A stretch of DNA of 64,000 bases, taken from Guyanagaster necrorhizus (taxonomy: Eukaryota > Basidiomycota > Agaricomycetes > Agaricales > Physalacriaceae). Where the stretch lies: assembly GCF_019112545.1 (NCBI RefSeq), contig NW_025064885.1, positions 186,001 to 250,000 of the forward strand, read 5' to 3'. This document shows, piece by piece, positions 32,060 to 42,414 of the stretch. Within the stretch, counting starts at the first letter, position 1, and every line of letters begins with the position of its first letter. Made by a program: the position numbers and the translations under genes. The notes beneath the pieces are model-generated. The model was not told the origin of the DNA, made no database searches, and worked only from the letters and a program-made list of their open reading frames with translations.

Positions 32060-33133
32060 ATGAAAGCCTCAGCTTGTTCCGTGTTCCTAGCCTTGGGTCT
32101 CCAAGATTATTCTGGCTCCTACCTTGACTGTCCTACTCAGGTCTTCGATACAGCACCCCTTCTGAACATTACTGTCCCAATGGTGTCCACCCAAGAGCAA
32201 ATTCGGTCTGCTATAGTTGTGTTCGAGTCTGCCGCTCAGGGTACCAAGCCCGCCGACCTGTTTGAGATGCAGAGCTGGATGATGGGTGGTGCTCACGTCA
32301 GTCTTGGCTATGGGTTGCTCAGTCTCTATCAAGTTCGTATACTCGTATCCACTTGGCTTGATAACTAACATGGCTTCAGCAAGCGGAAAACATTCAGCCC
32401 CAGGATATTCAAGACTTTGTAGGATATTCGCTTCAATGGGTAGCTGCAATGGAAGAGCATCATGAGTACATTTTTCTCCCCTCGCCATTTATTCCGCTGG
32501 CTGATGTGTCTATAGCCACGAAGAGAGGTTCTACTTTCCCCTGTTCCCTTCTAAATTCGCCTCTACCTCTGGAACAGCCATTCATGACGAGCATATATCT
32601 TTTGCTACTAATCTTCAGTCTATGCACGATTACCTTGTTTCCTGTCTGCCTAACGGTGCAACCTATGGATACGGCTCGGTTGCCGGGGAGCATGAACAAC
32701 AGGAGTTTGACGGCAAGAAACTGAAGGAGATAGTGGACGGTATGATAGAGAATTGGTGCAAGCATGTAAGAAGCACCGCTCCTTGCACGCATGCGAAACA
32801 CTGAGTTGTTTTCTTTGTCATAGATGACAAACGAGCTAACTTATCTCTCCCCGTCAAACCTCCGCGAGTCTGGTTTGACTGAAGACGAACTGAAGAAGAT
32901 TGGGGCTGAGACGGCAGTGCATATGAAATCTCAGGCATGTCTTGAATATTTTATTCTGTCGGCATTTTCTCACTGAGGTTTAGCCTAAAACAACATTTGG
33001 TGTCTATGTTGTGATCCATACGCCAACCTCGTTAAGCTTCCCGCCTATGCCTGGTTTCGTCAAGAATTATATTATCCCTTATCTTTTGTACCTGCCCTAC
33101 CGTCGTTTGTGGAGGTTTGCGCCGAAGCTTTAA
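32060..33133 (+). CDS. Hemerythrin-like (HHE) domain protein
   Basis: Five exons (32060-32332, 32380-32465, 32516-32765, 32824-32934, 32984-33133) encode 289 residues. Hemerythrin-like domains bind two irons through His and acidic residues; in fungi their role is unclear. Seen: FEMQSWMMGGAHVSLGYGLL, then WVAAMEEHHDHEERFYFPLF with the metal-binding HH-x-HEE cluster, IHDEHISFATNLQSMHDYLV, FDGKKLKEIVDGMIENWCKH and LRESGLTEDELKKIGAETAV. The tail VVIHTPTSLSFPPMPGFVKN and YLLYLPYRRLWRFAPKL matches fungal members. The last intron appears to be GC-AG. The N-terminus MKASACSVFLALGLQDYS is weakly hydrophobic, so a signal peptide is possible. Confidence 0.85.
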
Positions 33134-33209
33134 CTTTAATCTTGAATTATTTTGAGTCTGTATTTGATACTTTGTATATGGAATCCGAATCTGACCACTT
33201 TGAGTCCAC

Positions 33210-36200
33210 GTGGGATTTACATACGCGCTCACGCGTCTTGCTCTTGCCCTCCATCATACCTACGTAGTCACTGTCATTTGTACAGTGCTTACCACCACCA
33301 TGGCTGGGCAATGTGCCATGCGGGATACTTGCGGGAGGAAGGGCATATTTGGTAGAGACTTACCATGTCCGTATGATGGGCCTCCAGTCCAAGTGCGTCA
33401 TCAGTCTGCCTCTGCAACCGAAATCCAACTAATTAGCAGGACCCATAGCCAGACAATCGCAACCTCCTTATCTCTATTTGTGGTGCCGACTTTGCCACAG
33501 GACCCACCTGCTGTACCTCTGCCCAGCTCACTACTCTCCAGGACAACTTTGCACAGGTCACCGGCCTCATTTCCTCTTGCCCCGCTTGCTTGAACAACTT
33601 CAAGTCTTTCTTTTGTTCCTTCACGTGCTCTCCAAACCAAGCGTCTTTTCTCAATGTTACATCTACTCAGTCGACCACGTCGGGCAGGGCGGTCGCTTCA
33701 GTCGACTTCTTTGTTGGAGATACCTTTTCTCAAGGCTTCTTCGACTCGTGTAAGAATGTCCAGATGGGTGCCACAAATGGCTTTGCCATGGATCTCATTG
33801 GAGGCGGGGCGAAGGAGCCCAAGGCCTTCCTCAAGTACCTTGGAGACGAGAAGCCCATTGGCAGTCCATTTCAGATCGACTTCCCCCCGTCTTCTGTAGA
33901 GATTCCCGAAGGAATCGAGAGGCTTGACCCTCAACCACGGAATTGCGCATCCACTGACCTCGGTAGTCGATGTTCGTGCATCGACTGCCCCGACATATGT
34001 CCATCTCTTCCCGACATCCCGGCCGCCGCCACGTGCAATGTAGGCGTTATTACGTGCTTGTCATTCGTACTCATCCTCGTATGGTCTCTGTGCGTGGCAG
34101 GCTTCTTGGGGGGCACCATTGTAGGGAGAACCATCAGGAGGCGGAGAGAGAGGGGTTATGAGCGAGTTGCGCTAAGTGCAGAGACAGCTTCGCTTTCGCC
34201 ACGGTCATATTCACGAGGGCTGATCGGTGCCGGTTCTTTGGCGCAGTATTTGGATGAGAATGAAGCCGGAAACGGTATGCGCATAACGACGGAGGAGGAG
34301 CTGGGACGGGGCGCATCGTTATTAGACCCCGTGGAGACTGCGCAACCACGTCAGTACAAACTGAACAACGTCCTGAGGCGGGCGTTCTACCGGCTCGGAC
34401 TCTGGGCAGCTTCCAGCCCATGGCTCACTTTCTTCATCTTTTTCACTCTTGTCGGACTGCTCAACGTGGGATGGAAGAATTTCGAGATTGAAACAGACCC
34501 AGTACGGTTATGGGTCTCACCTTCTTCGGAGAGCAAGATCCAAAAGGAATATTTCGATGAACACTTCGGGCCATTCTATCGAACTGAACAGATTTTCATC
34601 ACTACCAGTGGCGAAGACAAGGAACCCGTTTTATCTTGGGACCACTTGAAGTACTGGTTTGACGTCGAGGCAGATATTCGTGGGCTCAAGTCTCCGGATG
34701 GATATACACTTGAAGATGTATGCTTCAAACCGGCTGGTCCTGAGGGCGCATGCGTCGTTCAATCTCTCGCTGCGTGGTTTGGGAACGATTTAAGTGGGTA
34801 CAACGAGAAGACATGGAAGGGACATCTGCAAGGATGCGCCGAATCTCCCGTGGAGTGTCTTCCAGATTTTCAGCAGCCACTTGCACCACAGTATGTCTTG
34901 GGTGGCATTCCATTAGACCAAGAGGGTCGGAAAAACTACTTTGGTGCTGAAGCCATGGTGGTTACTTACGTGGTTTCGCATGCGCCAGGTGTGGAGGAAT
35001 GGGAAGAGCTTCTTCGTGCCTATCTCACTGATCTGTCCGACCGGGTCGTGGAGGAGACTGGGCTGGAGCTGGGTTTCTCAACGGGAGTGTCACTGGAGGA
35101 AGAGATCAATAAGAGCACAAACACAGATGTGAAGATTGTTGTGCTTTCATATGTCGCGATGTTCGTCTACGTATCGTTGGCCTTAGGCAGTGGGGTTCAC
35201 ACAGAAGAAGAGGGGGTAGTTTCATCACTTGTCAGATGGACAAGGAATTTCCCTGGTCTGTTCAAACGAAGCACCTCTGGTGCCATGTCGATTGACTCCC
35301 GGACTACGCCACGATGGGTACCTAGACTCCCACGTACATTATTCACTACATCCAAGTTCACCCTCGCTCTGTTTAGCATATCCCTGGTCATTCTGTCAGT
35401 CTCATCATCTGTGGGATTCTTCTCCGCGATTGGTGTCAAGGTTACTTTGATTATCGCGGAGGTCATACCGTTCTTAATTTTGGCTGTGGGGGTAGACAAC
35501 GTCTTCATCCTGGTGCACGAACTGGGCAGACAGAACTTACTTCATGGGCCTAATGCTGGACTATTAGATGGAGGCGTATTGTCGTCAGCCACCGATTCTA
35601 ACATGTCGCGAGCGGGACATTTGTCTCCTTTTGATTCTTCGCATGAAGAGGTGGACGCGGCGTCGGTTCCTTTGTACTTTTCCGCAGAGGAACGAGTAGC
35701 GCGGACGTTGGCGAAGATGGGTCCTTCGATCTTGCTGAGCTCAATAACGGAGACAGTGGCCTTTTCGTTGGGTGCTGTAGTCCCCATGCCGGCAGTGAGG
35801 AATTTTGCGCTCTATGCCGCAGGGAGTGTGTTCTTAAATGCATTGCTCCAAGTTACGGTCTTTGTCAGTGCTTTGGCGCTGGATTTGCGGAGGTCTGAGG
35901 TGCGTTTCATGCGACACTTTGTATGGAGTGCTGTCATTAATGGCGTTCTAGTCTGGTCGTATTGATTGTATTCCCTGCATCAGAATTTCGAGCCGCATTG
36001 AGCTACTTGATGTCCCCAGTGGCACAAGACTTGGAAAAATTGCACGGTTCGTAAAGAGACATTACGCGCCATTCTTGTTGAAGCCTGCTGTGAAGGGCAT
36101 CGTCGCTCTCGTATTCTCTGGCATATTCGTAGCTTCTGTCATTTCAATACAGCACATAGAGCTTGGTCTTGGTGCGCAATTTTTCCTTCATGTCTTGTAC

Positions 36201-37704
36201 TGTCTCTAATATATGATGTAGATCAACGTCTGGCATTGCCTTCTGAATCATATCTTGTACCATACTTTAATAAGCTCGATGAATACTTGGACGTCGGACC
36301 TCCCGTCTACTTCGTTTCGACGGACATCAACGTAACCCAGCGATCCGGACAACAGGCACTTTGTGGCCGATTTACAACATGCAACGAGGTTTCTGTCGCC
36401 AACATCCTTGAAGCCGAACGCAAACGCCCTGAAACATCTTTCATCTCTGAGCCTAGTGCTTCTTGGATAGATGATTTCCTTGGGTGGTTAGATCCCGCTA
36501 AAGAGGCGTGTTGTCGGGTACGGAAGCGAAACCCCGAAGTGTTTTGCACTGAGCGCGACTCGCCTAGATTGTGTCAACCTTGTTATGAAGGCAGGGAGCC
36601 TGCTTGGAATATCACGATGCGGGGGCTTCCGGAGGGCGACGAGTTCATGAAGTATCTACGCCAGTGGCTTATATCGCCCACAAATGAAGAATGTCCGTTG
36701 GCTGGGAAAGCATCGTTTGGTATGGCGCTATCACTGAGTCAATCCGACGAGGAGGGACCAGGATCCGTAGTTGCCTCACACTTTAGGACGTTCCACAAGC
36801 CGCTCAAATCGCAAGCGGATTTCATACATTCCTTTGAAGCAGCTCACCGAGTCGCGGATGATATTTCGGAGAAGACGGGATCATATGTGTTTCCGTACTC
36901 ACTGCATTATGTGTTTTTCGACCAATACGCGCATATTCTCGCCATAACGCAGGAGGTCCTTGGACTCGGGTTGGGTGCAGTGCTTTTGGTAACCGCGATC
37001 TTCCTGGGTTCATGGCGCACGGGTATGATTGTAACGGGCGTTGTAGGGCTTACAGTGATTACAGTCATGGGTGTGATGGCCGTTTGGGGCGTCAGTTTGA
37101 ATGCTATCAGTCTGGTGAACTTGGTCATTTCGCTAGGTATCGCGGTGGAGTTTTGTGTACATGTAGCAAGAGCATTTATGAGTGCAGGCTCGGGTCTTCC
37201 GGTGGATCACCCTGCAGGGCAGAAGGAGCGAGATGAGAGAATGTGGACCGCTTTAGTTGATGTCGGGCCTTCGGTGAGTTTGCATTTGGTTGATAGTGAC
37301 TTTCTTTCCACGAACCTACTTCTAGGTATTATCTGGTATCACATTTACAAAGCTCATTGGAATGTGTGTATTGGCCTTAACACGCTCAAAACTATTAGAG
37401 GTTGAGCATAATTTCATAGACAAGGACATTTACTGATTCTTTCGGCAGATCTATTATTTCCGCATGTGGCTCACGCTCATTATATCGGGTGCTTTGCATG
37501 GGTTGGTCTTGCTTCCCGTGATTCTGAGCGTTGCCGGAGGGCCAGGATTCCCTCTACAAGAGGCAGACGAGGAATGGATGACGAATGCTATAAGAAATGA
37601 TTATGAATATGCGTGAGTTGCTTATCGCTATGATGTAGTCGTTTGTTCAAGTTGCCTTCCACAGGCCTTTCTTGGCCGACGATGATTCGGTTGCTAGTGA
37701 TTAG
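33210..37704 (+). CDS. NCR1: NPC1-type sterol transporter
   Basis: Seven exons (33210-33392, 33449-35899, 35952-36171, 36222-37273, 37326-37400, 37449-37612, 37665-37704) encode 1394 residues, the size of NPC1/Ncr1. The protein moves sterol through the vacuolar or lysosomal glycocalyx into the membrane. A signal peptide is followed by the Cys-rich N-terminal sterol-binding domain (GQCAMRDTCGRKGIFG, LPCPYDGPPVQ, CPACLNNFKSFFCSFTCSPN). Next are a membrane segment, a luminal domain (NFEIETDPVRLWVSPSSESK), and the sterol-sensing domain (SVGFFSAIGVKVTLIIAEVI, AVGVDNVFILVHEL). The second luminal domain and final five helices include AISLVNLVISLGIAVEFCVH and SGITFTKLIGMCVLALTRSK. It ends APFLADDDSVASD. 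All introns are GT-AG and keep frame. Confidence 0.96.
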
Positions 37705-38044
37705 ATCTGTTTGTATTACTTGGATTGCTATATGGACAGCTGTGTATCCTTTAACGACACCTGCAAGTAATTTCATTAACGCAGAACTTTTTTTCAATAC
37801 TTGGAAGCATCTGAAAGTATGGTATATAAGTATAAGTATCGTAATCCCACAAACCCACATACAGAGGCGATGTGGATTGACTGTCCCGAATCCCTAGTAA
37901 AAATCAGATCTTAGCGGCATCCATTGCAACCAACGCGTTTTATCTCGGGAGCCTGATGGCGGAATCCAGATTGAGGTCCATTCCAGCGTCAGATTGAATG
38001 TGATAGCATCGGCTACTTGAGTGGTAGGTAGGTAAGCAGCCGCA

Positions 38045-38566
38045 ATGTCCACAGTGAATGCCGGTCCCCATTACGTACACCATAAGAGAAGTAAGTAAGT
38101 GGCGTCACTCAAGACTCTCCACCGTTCTATAGGCCCAACCCTGAGAGTTTGGCCAACCTTGCGACTGGTCTGACAACCGCCCTCATCAATGTGCAGCGGG
38201 ACAATCCTGGGGGTTACTTTTAGCAACAACTGGACAAAGTACTGGTTTCGGAAGGCGAGGTGGGGAAGCTTAACAAATGCTACAAAATGCTTGGGCTATC
38301 CCCGAATCTGCCAAAGACTATCAGCATATTTGAACAGCTCAGGGTGCAACGGGAGGTAGGCCAAGAGTACTGTTTTGAAGAAAGCGATGATAACGAAGGA
38401 GACACTGGTGGGATGGAATATGAATTCCAACATCGATCGCTTGAATACTCGCACCCACAACGAGATGAAGGATTTCAGAGTGAGCTTTGAACATGTAACA
38501 ACTCGCTTGTATGAAGAATTGTACCAATTACATTTTGAGGTTGTATCATCCGACGACCACATTTGA
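38045..38566 (+). pseudogene. Broken small gene related to the 5.8-6.1 kb gene
   Basis: From ATG 38045 a reading MSTVNAGPHYVHHKR joins across a GT-AG intron to PNPESLANLATGLTTALINV and then reaches a TAG at 38221-38223. The same frame continues after the stop as QLDKVLVSEGEVGKLNKCYK, LGLSPNLPKTISIFEQLR, and an acidic stretch EESDDNEGDTGGMEY. The latter core matches the small gene at 5806-6123 on the other strand. A single C-to-T change (CAG to TAG) would account for the stop. The family is unknown. It lies just after NPC1 and just before the NPC1 relic, in a strip that looks like decayed DNA. Confidence 0.45.
38308..38421 (+). repeat. Dispersed repeat copy B (inverted partner of 6003-6114)
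   Basis: Roughly 110 bases align by eye at about 80 percent identity with the reverse complement of 6003-6114. The two copies encode LPKTISIFEQLRVQREVGQE here and LPKNISIFEQLRAQQEEGRE there. Changes cluster partly at third codon positions, which suggests the copies diverged while coding. Confidence 0.75.
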
Positions 38567-38590
38567 AAACTATCTCGTACAGAAGCCGGG

Positions 38591-38673
38591 AGTTTGCCTA
38601 GTCTGTTCTGTCGATTGACTCACGAACTAGGCCACGATGGATCCCTAGACTCCCACAAACATTATTCACTACA
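38591..38673 (+). repeat. Decayed partial copy of NPC1 coding DNA
   Basis: Bases 38609-38673 align without gaps to 35286-35350 inside NPC1 exon 2, with about seven mismatches in 65 by hand count. The bases just before (38591-38608) match 35246-35263 of NPC1 with about three mismatches, after which 22 bases of NPC1 are missing here. The encoded piece SIDSRTRPRWIPRLPQTLFT parallels NPC1 SIDSRTTPRWVPRLPRTLFT. It is in the same orientation, about 3.3 kb away, and ends 6 bases before the RNPS1 stop codon. Confidence 0.85.
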
Positions 38674-38679
38674 AGAATC

Positions 38680-39566
38680 TTAGTCCCGCATAGGTGATCT
38701 GGATCGACTATCCCGAATATCATCCCGGCTATGGCTCCTCCTACCTCTGCTAACAGACCTAGACCGGCTCCTACTTCTGCTGTATTTAGAATATGACGAG
38801 TAGGATGATCTCGAGCGGGAACGCGAGTAAGACCTTGACCTTGAGCGACTCGAGCGAACAGAATAACTTCTCGACCTGGACCTCCTTCTGCCGTAACCGC
38901 CACGCTGATAGCTCGGGGACCGCCTCCTGGGACCGAGGCGGTCACCACTCCGGCGTGGAGGTGACCGAGAGCGCGAATGCGTGCGAGAACGTCCCCGACG
39001 ATAGAAGCCCCCACCTCTCCTGCCGCCTCTTCCTCCTCTGTACCCATCCCATCCCCCTCGACGACGGTATCTTCCAGGTGGAGAGCGCGAACGACTTCGA
39101 GATCGGGAGTAGGAGCGAGAGAACGAACGTGCGCCCCGACGCGCCTTTGGCGAGCGCGAGCGCGAACGTACTGGAAGATTAGATAACTCGACTTTGAGTA
39201 TAGCGCCATCAAGCTGGCCGCCATTCATATGCGAGGCAGCTTTGTGTGCTGAAACAGGGTCAGAGTATTCCAGGGCAGCCTTTCCTTTGTTTTGGCCAGC
39301 TGTAAGTAGGCGGCTTATCAGCGAAAAAAATTAAAAAGGCATACAATACAATACGCACATTTCCCAAACAAAGGCAAGTCAATTTTTATTATATGGCCAT
39401 AAAAGCCAAAGATGGTTTGCAGGTGCGATTCGACGACGTTTCGAGTAAGGTTGGTTACAATGACAACCTTAGCATTGGCATTGGGAGATATTGGCGGAGA
39501 CATGGATGCATCGCGGCCTCTGCCTTGCAGCGGTTTTGGCGACGTCGAACGACCTCGACTCGACAT
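38680..39566 (-). CDS. RNPS1-like SR protein (RRM plus RS domain)
   Basis: Two exons (39359-39566, 38680-39299) encode 275 residues. RNPS1 is an SR-related splicing factor that joins the exon junction complex and the ASAP complex in the nucleus. After a short Ser/Arg N-terminus (MSSRGRSTSPKPLQGRGRDA) an RRM starts at about residue 30: KVVIVTNLTRNVVESHLQTI (RNP2 region), YGHIIKIDLPLFGKSGQNKG, AALEYSDPVSAHKAASHMNG (RNP1 region degenerate), and GAILKVEL. The rest is Arg/Ser/Gly-rich, with SRSYSRSRSRSRSPPGRYRR, GGWDGYRGGRGGRRGGGFYR and a long RS tail ending SRSRSPMRD. The RRM loop and RS tail fit RNPS1 better than classical SR proteins. Confidence 0.88.
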
Positions 39567-39727
39567 GGTGGTGTTGATGAAAGACGCGCTGTAGGCGTAG
39601 CAAAACAAAGCACAATATAATTTCTCACGTAATAACCGGCCCGGTGGATCATATGCGGCACCAAGTGCTAATATTTCCATCCATTCCTATTTGCTATATT
39701 TTACAATGCTGAATCATAGAGACGTCG

Positions 39728-41768
39728 CTACAGATGAGACTTGAAACCTGCCTTCTCCAGCATCTCTTTTTCTTTCTTCTTAATCTCTGCCGCTTTCTTA
39801 ACCAGTGCAGGAGCCCGCTTGAGCTCCCTCTGACCGACTTGTTGGATGTGCACCTGAAATAATCAGTAGAGTGATGAGAAGCTTGCACTGAGCACCTACC
39901 GCGTCAGGTCCCTGTGAAGAAGATAATAAGTATTCTGGGTAACCAGACAAATAGTTAGCACTCACATCTGCAATACGTAGCGTCCTCAATCCTGCCCAGG
40001 TCTCGGCCAGATTCTGGTCTTGGGATACACCCTCAGCGCCAAAAGATTGCATAGCTCGGTCAAGAACAGTCAAGGCCATGGATGGAACAGTGAACTGCTC
40101 ACAGGATGAGAAATGTCGACAATTATCATTATGTCGTCGAATTTCTTACCTTGGCTATACCGATCTCCTTAAGAGCTCCTTTGGCCTTGTATTTGTCGAT
40201 CTGCAGGACATATACGAGGTAAACATGACAACTTTGTAAGAGTGGTTGCACCAACCATCAATGCGGCACTCAAAACGAGTAATCTTCCGGACTCGATTTC
40301 AGCACGAGACTTCGCAATATCCGCGATGACGGTACCTGGTCCATGAAAACACCCTAGTTAGTGCTGTTCCCTATGATGATGGAGACTCGTGAATTCGAAC
40401 CGTGCTCATAAAGGTATTTCCCAAAGGTTTTCCGTGAAGGATCAGTGACCCTCTGAAGCATGGTATCTAAAGCGGCCTGTGCAGCACCGAGGGTTCGCAT
40501 ACAGTGGTGGATACGTCCAGGGCTGTGGGCTGGTTAGTTCTCGCAAACTGAAGAGGACCCCAGTAAACCGCACCCAAGACGTCCTTGAATGATCTAGTAA
40601 AGCTTAGATAACAATTAACCCCTACGGTGCAGTAGTTACAAACCTCAAATCCTCTACCCCATCCTAAAACAAGGTTACTCAAGGGCACGCGGACATTTTC
40701 ATATATGATTTCGCAATGTCCTTCCGGCGCGTCGTCGTATCCCATGACTGTCATGGGTCGAACAACTGTGACCCCGGGTGCATCGGCAGGAACGATGACA
40801 ACGCTCTGCTGATTGTACGCATTTTTGTTGGTGGCATCACTTTTGCCCATGACAAGGTGAAGGCGCGTTCTTGGATCGCCAGCACCGCTAATCCACCTAT
40901 CAATGCTTCAGCATTATATTATCAACAAGATTGCAAAGGACAGACCATTTATGACCATTAATGACAATTTCGTCACCCTCTCGTCGAATGGATGTCCGGA
41001 TGTTGGTCGCATCTGAGGAAGACACTGCTCGAGAAGTGATGTTAAGTACTTGTCAAGAGTACCACTAGGCACTGACGAACCAAACTTTTCGGTCATGGAA
41101 AATGCAGAACGTATCTCTCCATTCAGCAAAGGTACCAACCATTTCTGCTGTTGCTCTCGAGAGCCATAACGAGCCAACACCTCTGTAACCATTCATTGAT
41201 CTTGGAAGCAACACTCATATTGAGCGACAAAGCGTACCCATGTTTCCTGTATCGGGCGCTGAACAATTGACAGCTTGCGAGGCAATAGGACCTCCTCGAC
41301 CAAGAACCTCCGCCATCACGGCATACTATTGCGGTTTAACGGATTTCAAGAAGAGTGAATGCTGACACGAACCTCAAGATTACTGAGTGGTACACCAAAT
41401 TCGGGATAGTGTGTATTGCTCAAAAACAGATTCCACAAGCCCAACTTTTTAGCTTTAGCTTTGAGTTCTTCGATGACGGGAATGACAGTCTTCCATCGCT
41501 TTTCGGGGTCAGCGGGCAGTTGGGCATGGGCCAGTTTCGTTGATGGCATTATTTCATTCTGCACCGATGTCAAATATATTATCCAAAGAATTAACAAGAC
41601 TCACTTCAAGGAATGTGATCAACTTTGCTAACGTCTCCTTCGCATAAGGCGAGAACTTGTCCTCCACCTGGGGCGGTCAATTGGACACTATACGACATTT
41701 ACGTTGAAAAGGCGAACCATTGCCCATGATGCCTCAGAAGTGAGCTCGACGACTGGATGATATACCAT
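39728..41768 (-). CDS. Acyl-CoA dehydrogenase (ACAD10/11-like)
   Basis: Many short exons from ATG 41768 ([20 protein letters not shown]) encode a flavin-dependent acyl-CoA dehydrogenase, which introduces a trans double bond in acyl-CoA during beta-oxidation. Seen in order: [80 protein letters not shown], the FAD/substrate loop [52 protein letters not shown] and [20 protein letters not shown]. The last part has [20 protein letters not shown] then TLRIADGPDAVH, a C-terminal layout like ACAD10/11. It ends [15 protein letters not shown], with no peroxisomal SKL-type signal. Exon limits inside are inferred. Confidence 0.9.
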
Positions 41769-42414
41769 TGCTATAGTGGGGGAAGAAATTGAATCTGGGG
41801 AACCAGGTCATCCGGCGACCAAGTATAACCGGACCGAGGTTAACGCTGACATGAGACTTCGGAGTCGAGTTGATTCCGGTAAATGGATGCAGGACGCACT
41901 GTGTGGAACAGTGCAACTTTTTGGAGGAATCCTGGATATACAAAGGACTATAGGTTGCTATAGTACTGTGATCACGGAAGTAAAACATAGTTGTGTGCTA
42001 CATGGTGAATCGATAACCTGTCACTGTAATCAGCAACAGCGGCAGCAAGTCCTTCAAGGAAGTTAGTGCCTTTTATATATCCTAAGGCAGCACCTAGCCC
42101 TAACATAAGTACATAAGGCTTTATCTTGCTGCTCATTAATTGGTATCAATTTATGCTCTTTAGTGCCAACATACACGTTCTTCAGAATCGTTAGAAAAAA
42201 TACATATGTATATGAGGCAAGAGATAGTGTAACCAGACTTAGTAGAAGAAGGTAATCATACGATATCGATACAAAAAGGAATTACATACATCTCTAATCA
42301 TACACGACAGGATCATTCATCACTGTTCGTACGTTCATGTCAACAAATATAACGGCGTCATAGAGGATGATAATCGAAATCGAAGGATATGTTCAAAGGT
42401 AAGAGAAAGTAACG
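41769..42414. other. Spacer between acyl-CoA dehydrogenase and regulator
   Basis: Probable promoter of the dehydrogenase and 3' flank of the Zn2Cys6 gene. AT-rich; no gene seen. Confidence 0.4.

Noticed and set aside
38598..39224. 208-codon minus frame over RNPS1
   Set aside because: It is a shadow of the RS-rich RNPS1 frame; its tail is antisense to the NPC1 relic.
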